A program made the translations under genes and the position numbers. Under the pieces are notes generated by a model that saw only the letters and a list, made by a program, of their open reading frames with translations, was not told where the DNA came from and made no database searches. DNA of 64,000 bases from Macrococcus hajekii (GTDB lineage Bacteria; Bacillota; Bacilli; Staphylococcales; Staphylococcaceae), in NCBI RefSeq assembly GCF_004359505.1, contig NZ_SCWE01000001.1, positions 868,001-932,000 of the forward strand, written 5' to 3'. Below, piece after piece: positions 35,876 to 45,234 of the stretch (position 1 is its first letter; each line of letters opens with the position of its first letter).

Positions 35876-36055
35876 ATGGATATCGCTAAATTAGGAGACA
35901 TCGTAGAATTCCACGAGGGATTGCGCGGCAAAGTAGAGAAAGTCAATGAAAACTCAGTGATTGTCGACCTGACTATCATGAAAAATTTTGAACAGCTTGA
36001 TCAACCGGAAAAAACGGTGATCAACCATAAACGTTATAAAATTATCAATGAGTAA
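35876..36055 (+). CDS. YkvS-like small protein (DUF2187)
   Basis: A 59-residue protein with a strong GGAGG upstream of ATG 35876. The sequence MDIAKLGDIVEFHEGLRG followed by KVEKVNENSVIVDLTIM and a conserved C-terminal INHKRYKII is characteristic of the DUF2187/YkvS family of short beta-barrel, KOW/Tudor-like proteins of unknown function in Bacillales. Its stop codon overlaps the next gene's ATG region by 8 nt. Confidence 0.85.
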   Translation: MDIAKLGDIVEFHEGLRGKVEKVNENSVIVDLTIMKNFEQLDQPEKTVINHKRYKIINE

Positions 36056-36638
36056 GCTGGCTCGTAAGCCTTCTCTTTTTATTCTATCCTTTCTTCTGTT
36101 TCATCTGCTGCTTTTTCTGATGAGACATGAGAACCGTGTATTCTGGTATATGATTACAGGTATCTTTCTTCTGACATCATTCAGTTATATAAGATATAGT
36201 CGTCATCTGGCGTCGAGACGAATTAGCCAATCAATCGCTGCCGGGCTCATAGCAGTTATACTGATTGTTCTGTTCTATACAGTCGCTGCCCAGTATATAC
36301 CGGATATCAGCTATAATAAAGTGATGAAGACGTTGATTACATCAGGGGTTCATTATCGCTGGCAGCTGATGATTTCACTTGCGGTCACAATACCACTTCA
36401 TGAACTCTATTTCAGAACGATGTTACAGGAAACGATTCCGCATCCTTTAGTCGCCGTTGTGCTGACGTCTGTAGCATCAGTCAGTCTATTCTACTGGGCG
36501 CTCAGTCCGGCTCAGCTGCTGGCGATGTTCATCATGCAGCTGATTCTGGCAGCCTCGTTCCAGTTTACTAGACGACTGATCACGCCGATCATCGGTCAGA
36601 TTGGATCAGTCATCGCATTGATTTTACTCTTCACATAG
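36048..36638 (+). CDS. CPBP-like intramembrane protein, motif altered
   Basis: A 196-residue membrane protein with about six helices. The segment LHELYFRTMLQETIPHPLVA aligns with motif 1 of CPBP/Abi (CAAX-protease-like) proteins, normally E-E-x-x-x-R. Here the first Glu is His (H-E-L-Y-F-R). A later His-containing motif 2 (F-x-x-x-H) is not evident. It may be a non-catalytic relative. It is translated from an 8-nt overlap with the YkvS-like gene. CPBP proteins act in protein prenylation-like processing, bacteriocin immunity or signalling; the role here is unknown. Confidence 0.6.
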   Translation: MSKLARKPSLFILSFLLFHLLLFLMRHENRVFWYMITGIFLLTSFSYIRYSRHLASRRISQSIAAGLIAVILIVLFYTVAAQYIPDISYNKVMKTLITSGVHYRWQLMISLAVTIPLHELYFRTMLQETIPHPLVAVVLTSVASVSLFYWALSPAQLLAMFIMQLILAASFQFTRRLITPIIGQIGSVIALILLFT

Positions 36639-36639
36639 C

Positions 36640-36672
36640 AACAGCACCCTTTAACGGGTGCTGTTCTTTTTT
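36640..36672 (+). terminator. Terminator of the YkvS-CPBP operon
   Basis: A 10-bp stem AACAGCACCC/GGGTGCTGTT with a 6-nt loop is followed by CTTTTTTT. The loop contains the stop codon of the convergent minus-strand gene. Confidence 0.9.
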
Positions 36673-37499
36673 TGCCATTCCTGATGTGTATAATAGAGTT
36701 CATCCATCAGCCAGGCATCTTCTTTGAAGGCCTTTAAGCTGACCAGTTCTGCCCGGTAGTCTGTCAGTTCAAAGGTTGTCGTCCGCTGCTTGAACTGCAG
36801 CTGCATATGACAAAGCTCAGAAATATCATCCGCCAGGCCGACATGCCACGTACTGTCGATGACTTCATTCAACTTAGATGCGGAGAGCATGAGATCGACC
36901 CCTTCAGTCGCACGCAGCATCTTCTCATGTGATGACATCCGCTCGATATCACCATAATACATGACGATGACAAAATCAGGATTCTCTTTATCACGCATAT
37001 GCCGAATCCAGCGTCTCGCCGCATCGACCGTCTTCTCCATATAAAATTCCTCACTGAATCGCTGTCTGAATTCACTCGTCGCTGTCATCCCTAGAATACC
37101 GATTTTCATCGCACCCATCTGTCTGATGATATAAGGTGTATTAAAAAATGTTTCTTTCGTATATGGATGCAGAATATTCGCACAGAGAAATGGAAATTCA
37201 GCCATCGCCTGGGCCTTATTGAAGTAAGACAAGCCTTTGTCCAGATCCTGGATGCTGATGCCACTTGCATCATAGCCGATTTGATTCATTACACGCATAA
37301 CAGGACTCCGCGCATATTCTTTTTGTGCAGCGATAAAATCCGCATCTTCCGATCCACAGAACGTATTGGCATTGTTCAGCACGAGGAGATGCGGCGAATT
37401 ACGGCGGACTTTTCTGATGTAACTGGCCGCTCTTAACAGATTGTTTTCTGAGAAGAGCATGCCGCGCGTGTTATTTGTTGCTATAATATGTATATCCAT
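36651..37499 (-). CDS. 5'-nucleotidase/metallophosphoesterase-like pseudoenzyme
   Basis: A 282-residue cytoplasmic protein; ATG 37499 is chosen because AAGGGTGA lies just before it. The fold order of CpdB/UshA N-terminal domains can be followed: IHIIATNNTRGML stands where N-D-x-H-G is expected, VLNNANTFCGS where D-x-G-D-x-x-x-G is expected, and ISIQDLDKG where G-N-H-E-F-D is expected. FPFLCANI and MKIGILGMTA are well conserved, while the late metal sites read IVMYYGDIERMSSHEK and DLMLSASKL. Nearly every metal ligand is therefore replaced. It is probably a ligand-binding or structural relative. No signal peptide, unlike secreted nucleotidases. Confidence 0.65.
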   Translation of the reverse strand: MDIHIIATNNTRGMLFSENNLLRAASYIRKVRRNSPHLLVLNNANTFCGSEDADFIAAQKEYARSPVMRVMNQIGYDASGISIQDLDKGLSYFNKAQAMAEFPFLCANILHPYTKETFFNTPYIIRQMGAMKIGILGMTATSEFRQRFSEEFYMEKTVDAARRWIRHMRDKENPDFVIVMYYGDIERMSSHEKMLRATEGVDLMLSASKLNEVIDSTWHVGLADDISELCHMQLQFKQRTTTFELTDYRAELVSLKAFKEDAWLMDELYYTHQEWQKKNSTR

Positions 37500-37546
37500 G
37501 CGATTCACCCTTTTTTATTATATCAAATATCGATACAGGAGTACCT

Positions 37547-39013
37547 ATGAATCAGCTAAAGAAGTATATTCTCGTCAACCTTGCCATTACACTGACCCTA
37601 TCCATTCTCTCCTTTTCCATTATCTATAATTATGATAAATCATCAGAAGAAATGAATATGATGCGCAGTATGAGTCTGCATCAGCAGCAGATTGAAGCGC
37701 TGATTGATGATGCGATGGGTACAGTCGAGACATTAGCGACTGTTATCGACGTCGCTCCGGATGACCAGGCTATCTTGAGCTCAATGAAGCGTATTAAAGA
37801 GCGCGATGTCCGCTATAAAAATATTTACATCGTCAACGATGAAGGTCAGGTCATTCTCTCTTCAAATAATAGAATTATGGGCAGTGCTGAACATCCCTAT
37901 GCTTTCTATCGTCAGCATGCCGATACCCATCAGATAGCGATCAATTTCAATACCGAGGAACTGAGCGGTATTGATGATATCTATGTCTCCAAACTGATGA
38001 CCTATAAAGACCAGCCGGTTGCAGTTGTCACTGAGATGGATATCAATACTACGATGGCTGCTATCGATGCCATTCAGGAAGCAAGAACGGTCGAGCTGGC
38101 TGATTTAAATAATAATATTATTTTTAAGTCATCACTGAATATCGAGGAAAGAATTCGCAAAACGGCTCTGCTGCAGAATGTGGACTGGAAACTGACTATT
38201 ATCTCGCCGCGTCATTTGGTCGTCGAATCATTCGAGAAGTCATTTATTTTATTCTTGCTGCTGACGTTGATTGTCGCGTTAATTCAGCTCTTCAGAAATG
38301 TCTATGAGCGTCAAAAAGAAAAATTGCACCTGATTGAAGAAATCAATGCACAGAAAAAAGAACTGATCGGGATGCTCGCCGCTAATACAGCACACGAAAT
38401 TAAAAATCCCCTGACATCTGTCAGAGGATTCGTGGAATTGCTCGAACTGAAATATGACAGAGAAGGTAAAAATCCGCACTTCTCTATCGTCATGAAAGAA
38501 ATCGACCGTATCACAGATATTGTCGGCCAGTTTCTGCTGCTCGGTAAGCCTACTGAGCTGAATAATGAGCCGACCGATGTCGTCGCAGTAGTCAAACACA
38601 CACTGAATTTCATGAAATATGACTTCGATGTGCATCAGATGCGACTCGTCAGCAGCTACCGGCATCCTGAACTCTACACGATGATGTCAGCCGATCAGCT
38701 TAAGCAGGTGCTGATTAATATACTCCAGAATGCCAAGGAAGCGATACCTGAAGAACGTAACGGCATCATCGATATTAAAGTACAGCTGCAGGATGATATT
38801 ATCATCACCATCCGTGACAACGGCGTCGGTATTTCCGAACATGAATTGAAACGACTATTTGAACCTTTTTATACAACAAAAATAGCGGGCACAGGACTCG
38901 GTCTTCCTGTTACCCGCAATATGATTGAGTTAGCTGGCGGTAAGCTGGACGTTCTCAGCACTGTGAATGTCGGTACAACGTTCATCATCCGACTCCCGCT
39001 TATCCAATCATGA
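37547..39013 (+). CDS. Orphan sensor histidine kinase (sporulation-kinase-like)
   Basis: A 488-residue membrane kinase. Helix 1 spans residues about 8-27. An extracellular Cache-like sensor covers residues 30-230 (YKNIYIVNDEGQVILSSNNR). Helix 2 follows at about 232-250. HisKA with His283 in NTAHEIKNPLTSVRGFVELL is typical of the KinB/KinC-type subgroup. HATPase_c shows the N box (NILQNAKEAI), G1 (DNGVGI), F box and G2 (GTGLGLPVTRNM). No response regulator gene is near. AGGAG sits 5 nt before the ATG. Its end overlaps the convergent potassium-channel gene by 14 nt. Confidence 0.88.
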   Translation: MNQLKKYILVNLAITLTLSILSFSIIYNYDKSSEEMNMMRSMSLHQQQIEALIDDAMGTVETLATVIDVAPDDQAILSSMKRIKERDVRYKNIYIVNDEGQVILSSNNRIMGSAEHPYAFYRQHADTHQIAINFNTEELSGIDDIYVSKLMTYKDQPVAVVTEMDINTTMAAIDAIQEARTVELADLNNNIIFKSSLNIEERIRKTALLQNVDWKLTIISPRHLVVESFEKSFILFLLLTLIVALIQLFRNVYERQKEKLHLIEEINAQKKELIGMLAANTAHEIKNPLTSVRGFVELLELKYDREGKNPHFSIVMKEIDRITDIVGQFLLLGKPTELNNEPTDVVAVVKHTLNFMKYDFDVHQMRLVSSYRHPELYTMMSADQLKQVLINILQNAKEAIPEERNGIIDIKVQLQDDIIITIRDNGVGISEHELKRLFEPFYTTKIAGTGLGLPVTRNMIELAGGKLDVLSTVNVGTTFIIRLPLIQS

Positions 39014-40352
39014 TCCGTTCCTTAGGATAATGATATTTGACTGGTTCCGCCTTGCCTCCAAGCATAATTACAAATGAAATCAACCCGACACGCCCGATAA
39101 ACATCATCGCCATGATGACCAGTTTAGAGGGCGTTGTGAGATCAGGCGTGATACCAAGCGACAAGCCGCATGTTCCAAAGGCACTCATCACTTCGAAGTA
39201 GATTTCCAGAAACTGATGCTTGCCATTTTCAAAACCGAGAATAATCGCAAGACCGATAAAACAGATTGTAATGGCAAGTACCATCACTGCGAATGCACGC
39301 TGTAAGTCAACAGGGTGAATTTCTTTATTGAACACTTGAATGGTCGTTCGTCCATTACTGAAATTAATAATAAAAAGAATCATAATGGCAAATGTCGTCG
39401 TTCTGATTCCCCCACCGACTGAGCTCGGTGATGAACCGATAAACATCAGCCCACCCATAAAAAACTGGGTCGCTTCAGTCAGTGTGCTTAGATCAATCGT
39501 CGTCAAACCCGCACTCCGAGTCGTTGATGACTGAAAGAGTGCGTAGAAGAGACTCTTATGCCATGTCAGTCCTTTAAAAGCATTCCCTACTTCAAGAAGA
39601 TAGATGACTATCGTTCCGGCTACGAGAAGTGCCGCATAGGTTGTCATCGTCAGCTTAGCAAAAAGACTGAACTTAAAATTCGGTACTTTATTTAAGATAT
39701 AAGTCTTAATTTCAATGATAACGGGGAAACCGATGGCGCCGAGCACGATAAGGATCATCACGATGGACTGGACGAAGTAATCGTCTGCATAAGGATTCAA
39801 CGAGGCACCGGTTATATCAAGACCGCCGTTCGTTGTTGCCGCTACACTCGCGAACAGACCATGATAGAGGGCGTCTTTCACCGAATGCATATCCTTATAA
39901 AAATAGAAAGCGAGCAGCAATGCGCCGACGAGTTCGATAATCAGCAGCACTTTGACAATCTCCTTCAGCAGCTGCACCATACCTGTCATCTGCTCCTGAT
40001 TATTATCGACCATGATCAGCCTGCGCTCCCGCATACCAATTCTCTTGCCGAGAATAACCCAGACGAGCGTTCCCATCGCCATAACACCCAGCCCTCCGAT
40101 ATTCAGGATAATCAGAATGATGATCTGCCCGAATAAGGAGTACGTGTCTGCAATAGAGACAGGTGTTAATCCTGTAACGCTGATGCCTGACACCGCCAGA
40201 AACAATGAATCGACATACGACATATGCACACCCGGCTGATGAACACCCGGTAACCTCAACATCGCAAAAGAAATGAGCATCGCAATGAGATAATAGACGA
40301 CAATCCATTGCTGCGGTGTCAGTCTTCCAAAACTTTTCTTCAACGGATTCAC
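39000..40352 (-). CDS. ktrD: Potassium uptake channel subunit KtrB/KtrD
   Basis: A 450-residue SKT-family channel with four M1-P-M2 units. The selectivity-filter region appears as AVSGISVTGLTPV in unit 1, ASVAATTNGGLDITG in unit 2, SSTTRSAGLTTIDL in unit 3 and SAFGTCGLSLGIT in unit 4. It imports K+ with Na+ and is gated by a KtrA/KtrC-type ring, which is not coded nearby. The position beside htrA, prfC and murE matches ktrD in S. aureus, hence the symbol, based on remembered gene order. The GTG start lies 4 nt after the htrA stop, so the two are co-transcribed. Confidence 0.85.
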   Translation of the reverse strand: MNPLKKSFGRLTPQQWIVVYYLIAMLISFAMLRLPGVHQPGVHMSYVDSLFLAVSGISVTGLTPVSIADTYSLFGQIIILIILNIGGLGVMAMGTLVWVILGKRIGMRERRLIMVDNNQEQMTGMVQLLKEIVKVLLIIELVGALLLAFYFYKDMHSVKDALYHGLFASVAATTNGGLDITGASLNPYADDYFVQSIVMILIVLGAIGFPVIIEIKTYILNKVPNFKFSLFAKLTMTTYAALLVAGTIVIYLLEVGNAFKGLTWHKSLFYALFQSSTTRSAGLTTIDLSTLTEATQFFMGGLMFIGSSPSSVGGGIRTTTFAIMILFIINFSNGRTTIQVFNKEIHPVDLQRAFAVMVLAITICFIGLAIILGFENGKHQFLEIYFEVMSAFGTCGLSLGITPDLTTPSKLVIMAMMFIGRVGLISFVIMLGGKAEPVKYHYPKERIMIG

Positions 40353-40356
40353 ACCT

Positions 40357-41745
40357 TTACTTTAGCGTCACTTTCATATGTTTCGTGTGACCTTGACTGA
40401 AGACTGTTAAGTCCAGCGTGTCACCCGGTTGATGATCATAGTAGAGTTCTTTTCTGAACTGCACCATACTGTCAATCTTTTTACCGTTAAGCTGGGTGAT
40501 AATATCCTTCGTTTTCAGACCTGCTGCTTCAGCTGCTGAACCCGGCTCAATAGTTGTAATAATAATTCCCGTCGTCATATCTGCCGGAAGACCGAGCTGC
40601 GCCTTAACCGCCTCAAACTGCAGGCTAGTAATATCATCTGCTTTTAAGCCCAGTTCCGGTCTGACAATATGATGCTCCTTCTCAAGTAGCGCTGTAATTT
40701 TCTTAACATCATTACTCGGGATGGCGAAACTGATACCTTCTACATTGTCGAGAGAAATCTTCATGGCGTTGATGCCCACAAGCTCCCCTTTATCATTGAC
40801 TAGAGCGCCACCTGAGTTACCCGGGTTAATCGCTGCATCTGTCTGTATAACATTCGACTCCCAGTCATAAATACCGTCTGCATCCAGATCCACAGGCACT
40901 GAACGATTCAGCCCGGAAATAATGCCTTGAGAGACGCTACCCGCAAAAGTCTGGCTGAGTGGACTGCCGATTGCAATAGCAGTCTGACCGACGATGATTT
41001 TATCACTGTCAGCGAATTTCACGTAACTGCTGATACTGCCTTTTGGTACTTTGATAACGGCAAGGTCAGTCCACATATCGCCGCCTACTACTTGCGCAGC
41101 CACTTTATTATGATCTGCAAGCGTCACCTGAATACTTGCTGCATCCTTGATCACATGAAAGTTCGTGACAATATACGCGTCCTTATCAGTCAATTTATAA
41201 ATCACACCACTGCCAATGCCCACTTCCGTCGGTACTGCACTTTCATTCAGTAAGTTGTTTACTTTCTGCATATTGACCACACTGACGACGTGACTACGCG
41301 TATCCTTGACCGCCTGTTCTGTCTTCGTCAATGTCTCAGTTACCGGTCGTTCAGCAGGTTTATCAGCTCTTTTTTCCGGTTGATCCATAAAGAGATTGAC
41401 GAGCATCATCAGTGCAATACCGAATAGTACGGCAGGAATCAAATAGAGCCAGCTGAATTTAGAATGTTCATTTTTATGCGGTATAATGTCCTCATCATCC
41501 ACATCCGGCTGCTCTGTTACGAGAGGGACTTCATGGACAATTGTTTCTTCTACGACCGGCTCCCGGACAGCAACACTTGTATCCCCTATAACTTCCCGGT
41601 CTTTTGCAGCAGGTTCATCGATTTCAGACTCATCCATCTCAGATTCCTCGATTGATTTCTCTGCTGCCTCCGCTTCTTCTTCGTGATGTTTAAATCTTCG
41701 CTTCGGTCTGAAGTAATCCTTCTTTCTGATCGTGATTTTCGACAT
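40357..41745 (-). CDS. htrA: Membrane-anchored HtrA-like serine protease
   Basis: A 462-residue protein; ATG 41745 is chosen because GGAGG lies 8 nt upstream. Residues 1-100 are a highly charged cytoplasmic arm rich in Glu/Asp. One membrane helix follows (LYLIPAVLFGIALMMLVNL). The S1C protease domain has His in IVTNFHVI, Asp in MWTDLAVIKV and Ser in INPGNSGGALV. A C-terminal PDZ domain begins near LGLKADDITS. It degrades or refolds misfolded secreted proteins outside the membrane. The acidic cytoplasmic arm is long compared with Bacillus HtrA, as in staphylococcal relatives. Operon with ktrD. Confidence 0.92.
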   Translation of the reverse strand: MSKITIRKKDYFRPKRRFKHHEEEAEAAEKSIEESEMDESEIDEPAAKDREVIGDTSVAVREPVVEETIVHEVPLVTEQPDVDDEDIIPHKNEHSKFSWLYLIPAVLFGIALMMLVNLFMDQPEKRADKPAERPVTETLTKTEQAVKDTRSHVVSVVNMQKVNNLLNESAVPTEVGIGSGVIYKLTDKDAYIVTNFHVIKDAASIQVTLADHNKVAAQVVGGDMWTDLAVIKVPKGSISSYVKFADSDKIIVGQTAIAIGSPLSQTFAGSVSQGIISGLNRSVPVDLDADGIYDWESNVIQTDAAINPGNSGGALVNDKGELVGINAMKISLDNVEGISFAIPSNDVKKITALLEKEHHIVRPELGLKADDITSLQFEAVKAQLGLPADMTTGIIITTIEPGSAAEAAGLKTKDIITQLNGKKIDSMVQFRKELYYDHQPGDTLDLTVFSQGHTKHMKVTLK

Positions 41746-41763
41746 GCGCATCCCCTCCTCTTA

Positions 41764-43326
41764 CTACAGTAAACTATACAGCTTAATTTCAGGGAACTTA
41801 TCCTGGAACCAGCGCGTCGCAAACTCATTTTCAAATAGAAATACTTTGTTGTCGTAGCGGTCATCCACAAGAATAGAACGGCTGGAGTTCATTGCATCCG
41901 TAATCGCATCCTCGTTCTCAATCCAGCGGGCAATCTTACGACCGACCGGCTCCATTACAACGTCTACGTTATATTCGTTCTTCATACGATGCTCGAATAC
42001 TTCAAACTGTAATTGTCCGACTGCGCCGAGAATAATCTGATTCGTATAAAGTGTTTTATAAAGCTGAATTGCACCTTCCTGAACCAGCTGTTCAATACCC
42101 TTATGGAAATGTTTCTGCTTCATGACGTTCTTCGCGCTGACTTTCATAAAGATTTCAGGCGTGAACTGCGGTAACTTCTCGAAATGGAACTTCTGGTTGG
42201 CACCGACGAGTGTATCGCCGATCTGATAATTACCTGAATCATATAAACCGATGATATCACCGCTGACTGCATGGTTGACAGTCTGAGTATCATCCGCCAT
42301 AAATGATGTCGATCTGGAGATTTTCATCTTCTTACCTGTGCGTGTCAACGTGACATCCATACCGCGTTCAAATGAACCAGATACGATACGCATAAAGGCG
42401 ATTCTATCACGGTGCGCCGGATTCATATTAGCCTGAATCTTAAAGATAAAGCCTGAGAACTGTTCTTCAAACGGGCTGACAACATCTCCTTCTTCAGTTG
42501 TACGACCAGACGGCATCGGTGCAAAGTCAACGTATGCATTCAGGAAGTTCTGGACACCGAAGTTCGCAAGTGCTGAGCCGAAGAAGACAGGGGTCAGGTC
42601 ACCTGATAACAGTTTATCCTGGTCAAATGCCTCACCGGCACCGTCAACCAGCATCAGTTCTTCAATCGCTGTCTCAAACGCCACATCATTCTGAATCGGA
42701 TGTTCTGTCGTCAGTTCAAAATCTTCATTCAGCTGCAGAACATTTCCCTCATCACGGAATGGCTCGATGGTCTTATGTTTACGGTCGATGATACCGAAGA
42801 ATGATTGTCCCATACCGATCGGCCAGTTCATCGGATACGTCTCGATTTCGAGTGTCTTCTCAATCTCTTCCAGCAGGTCATAAGGTTCCTTGCCGACACG
42901 GTCGAGTTTATTGATAAATGTAAAAATAGGAATACCGCGCATCTTACAGACCTTAAACAGTTTCAAGGTCTGCGGCTCTATCCCTTTCGCTGCATCGATC
43001 ACCATGACGGCACTATCGACAGCAAGGAGCGTACGATACGTATCCTCAGAGAAGTCTTCGTGACCAGGTGTATCGAGGATATTGATTTTATAGTTGTCAT
43101 AGTCAAACTGCATCACTGAACTCGTCACCGAAATGCCACGCTCTTTCTCAACGTCCATCCAGTCACTCGTAGCAAATTTGCCGGTCTTCTTCCCCTTGAC
43201 AGTCCCCGCCTCACGGATGGCACCACCGAATAATAATAATTTCTCAGTCAATGTTGTTTTACCGGCATCCGGGTGAGAGATGATGGCAAAGGTCTTTCTT
43301 GTTTCAACTTCTTGTTTTAATGTCAT
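41764..43326 (-). CDS. prfC: Peptide chain release factor 3 (RF3)
   Basis: A 520-residue translational GTPase. G1 is [21 protein letters not shown]2/G3 are in [13 protein letters not shown] and [15 protein letters not shown]4 is FINKLDR. Domain II shows [20 protein letters not shown] and domain III begins near [17 protein letters not shown]3 removes RF1/RF2 from the ribosome after termination. ATG 43326 is chosen because AAGGAG lies just before it and the protein then begins like other RF3 proteins; an upstream in-frame extension of 23 codons is not supported. Confidence 0.97.
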   Translation of the reverse strand: MTLKQEVETRKTFAIISHPDAGKTTLTEKLLLFGGAIREAGTVKGKKTGKFATSDWMDVEKERGISVTSSVMQFDYDNYKINILDTPGHEDFSEDTYRTLLAVDSAVMVIDAAKGIEPQTLKLFKVCKMRGIPIFTFINKLDRVGKEPYDLLEEIEKTLEIETYPMNWPIGMGQSFFGIIDRKHKTIEPFRDEGNVLQLNEDFELTTEHPIQNDVAFETAIEELMLVDGAGEAFDQDKLLSGDLTPVFFGSALANFGVQNFLNAYVDFAPMPSGRTTEEGDVVSPFEEQFSGFIFKIQANMNPAHRDRIAFMRIVSGSFERGMDVTLTRTGKKMKISRSTSFMADDTQTVNHAVSGDIIGLYDSGNYQIGDTLVGANQKFHFEKLPQFTPEIFMKVSAKNVMKQKHFHKGIEQLVQEGAIQLYKTLYTNQIILGAVGQLQFEVFEHRMKNEYNVDVVMEPVGRKIARWIENEDAITDAMNSSRSILVDDRYDNKVFLFENEFATRWFQDKFPEIKLYSLL

Positions 43327-43336
43327 AATAGTCTCC

Positions 43337-43576
43337 TTATACTTCGCTCGTCCACTGGGCAATACGCTGCGCCAGTTCGTTCGCTTCCTGTTCATCCAAT
43401 AAATTAAATAGATGTAAATAGAGGTGTTCTACAAGTGATTCACCGTACAGTTCATAATCAAACTGAATCGAGAAGAAGATGTCCGGTACACTGACCAGAA
43501 AATTCTCTTCTTTTTTATTTTCATGGATATATACTTTACACGTCAGATTTTCACCGTTACTTTGTCTGATTTTCAT
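43337..43576 (-). CDS. YueH-like small protein
   Basis: A 79-residue protein starting [20 protein letters not shown], which matches the general pattern of the YueH family of Bacillales (short, acidic, function unknown). A conserved-looking aromatic stretch [20 protein letters not shown] follows. It overlaps the 3' end of murE by 20 nt and stops 10 nt before the prfC start, so it is co-transcribed between these two genes, as in staphylococci. No motif indicating function. Confidence 0.75.
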   Translation of the reverse strand: MKIRQSNGENLTCKVYIHENKKEENFLVSVPDIFFSIQFDYELYGESLVEHLYLHLFNLLDEQEANELAQRIAQWTSEV

Positions 43577-45032
43577 CTGGACCTCCAAATTTACTGTAAG
43601 CCGCTTCTATACCAATCAGGTCATCTCTGTGCGGTACTTTAACGTAATTCGCCATAATCTGATAAGGTTCGCGTCCTTTACTTGCGAGTACGACCATATC
43701 TCCCGGTTCCGCCATATCGATGGCATGCTGGATACCTGCTTTACGGTCATCGAATGATCGGAAGCGCTCATGTGTCGCGCCTGCTTCAAGTGCATCTGTC
43801 AGCTTCTTAGGATCATCGTTCGCTGGATTGTCAGGTGTGAAGATCACATAGTCTGCGCGACAGGCGATTGCACCCATCTCAGCCGTCTTCGTCAGATCAC
43901 GCTCGCCCGCCATACCGACAAGGAATATCAGCTTCCCTTTGACGAAAGGCTGCACGGCGTCAATCAGCTTATTCATGCCGTCCGGCGTATGGGCGTAATC
44001 GATGATCAGGTCAATCGGCAGAGAGCGGTCCAGCACTTCCAGTCGCCCTTCAACAGGCGGCAGTGTCGGAATCGCTGAAGTAACCGTCGCAATAGAATGA
44101 CCCGCTGCAAACAGGGCTGCTACTGCGGCCATAATATTATAGATATTAAAACGACCTAAATACGGACTTTCGACTTGATAGTCGCCTTCTGGTGAGTGCA
44201 GCGTGAAGGTCGTGCCGTAAATCGTCTCTTCAATATGAGTCGCCTTGAAATCTGCTGCACTGTCGATGGCATATGTCAGAATCTCACGGGATGTCACCGT
44301 TCTAAGAGTCTCAGAAAACGAGTCATCACTATTCAGCACTGCATACGACGGATGATTGCCGAGCTGACTGAAGAGAAGTGATTTCGCGTAGCCGTAATCT
44401 TTCATTGTGCCATGAAAATCAAGATGATCCTGTGTCAGATTAGTAAATATCGCGACATCAAAATCGATGCCGTTCAATCTGCCAAGCACCAGACCATGGC
44501 TCGACACTTCAAAACTCATAGCGTCTGCACCCCGTTCCAATGCTTTGACGATACTTTTCGTCAATGTCACTGTCTCAGGTGTGGAGTTAGCCCCTTTTTT
44601 CACTTCCTCGTCCAGCTGCAGACCATTCGTACCAAGATAGGCACTATGCAAATCAAGTGCGCGGTGCAGATGATGGATCATGGTCGCGACACTGGTCTTA
44701 CCATTCGTGCCCGTCACACCAAACGTCTTTAACTTCGTTGCGGGATAGTCGAATATCGCCTGTGCGAAGATGCTTGCCACGCGGAGTGTATCCGTCACGA
44801 TAATCTGAGCAATATCAAGATCAAGTCTGTGGTCCGTAACGACTAACTGACAGCCTTGTTCCATAACGTTCGGAATAAAGCGATGACTGTCGACCGTATA
44901 CCCCTTCGATGCGACAAAGATGCTACCTGGACCTGCTGTGCGTGAATCTGTTGTAATATCAGTAACTTCTGCCGGCAGAACGCCTTCTATTTGTTTAACT
45001 TTTATCAGTTTCAGTAATGCCTCTACTTTCAC
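43557..45032 (-). CDS. murE: UDP-MurNAc-L-Ala-D-Glu:L-lysine ligase (MurE)
   Basis: A 491-residue Mur ligase with the GTG start 7 nt after GGAGG. The ATP-binding loop is [20 protein letters not shown]. The central domain has [15 protein letters not shown] and [15 protein letters not shown] with the carbamylated-Lys region after it. The specificity motif is [14 protein letters not shown] marks L-Lys-adding enzymes, where DNPR would mark meso-diaminopimelate. The peptidoglycan is therefore Lys-type, consistent with Staphylococcaceae. It heads the murE-yueH-prfC transcription unit. Confidence 0.97.
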   Translation of the reverse strand: MKVEALLKLIKVKQIEGVLPAEVTDITTDSRTAGPGSIFVASKGYTVDSHRFIPNVMEQGCQLVVTDHRLDLDIAQIIVTDTLRVASIFAQAIFDYPATKLKTFGVTGTNGKTSVATMIHHLHRALDLHSAYLGTNGLQLDEEVKKGANSTPETVTLTKSIVKALERGADAMSFEVSSHGLVLGRLNGIDFDVAIFTNLTQDHLDFHGTMKDYGYAKSLLFSQLGNHPSYAVLNSDDSFSETLRTVTSREILTYAIDSAADFKATHIEETIYGTTFTLHSPEGDYQVESPYLGRFNIYNIMAAVAALFAAGHSIATVTSAIPTLPPVEGRLEVLDRSLPIDLIIDYAHTPDGMNKLIDAVQPFVKGKLIFLVGMAGERDLTKTAEMGAIACRADYVIFTPDNPANDDPKKLTDALEAGATHERFRSFDDRKAGIQHAIDMAEPGDMVVLASKGREPYQIMANYVKVPHRDDLIGIEAAYSKFGGPDENQTK

Positions 45033-45162
45033 AGGAAAACCTCCTTTAATTCAATTCTTTATTATACACTTTTTCGTCTGAGCAGGCTTAAAAAATTCGA
45101 TATTCTCTTATTTCTCAAATATTAAGATTCATCCCTTAAATTGTAATTTTTTTGTAATTTTC

Positions 45163-45191
45163 TCGAAATCTTTGCCGAAAGTCATTATAAT
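45163..45191 (+). promoter_or_regulatory. Predicted promoter of ugtP-ltaA
   Basis: TCGAAA (45163-45168) and TATAAT (45186-45191) with a 17-nt spacer, 44 nt upstream of the ugtP ATG. The -35 matches the consensus at four of six positions. Confidence 0.55.
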
Positions 45192-45234
45192 GAGATAAAC
45201 TAACTAAGTACAATTATACTTCTGGAGCGTGTCT

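Noticed and set aside
41486..41686. Ser-rich plus-strand open frame opposite the htrA N-terminus
   Set aside because: It is the antisense of the acidic Glu/Asp-rich arm of HtrA, which produces a Ser-rich mirror frame.
43327..43395. 23-residue N-terminal extension of RF3
   Set aside because: The AAGGAG ribosome site and the family N-terminus point to ATG 43326; the extension would overlap the ribosome site and the YueH-like gene end.
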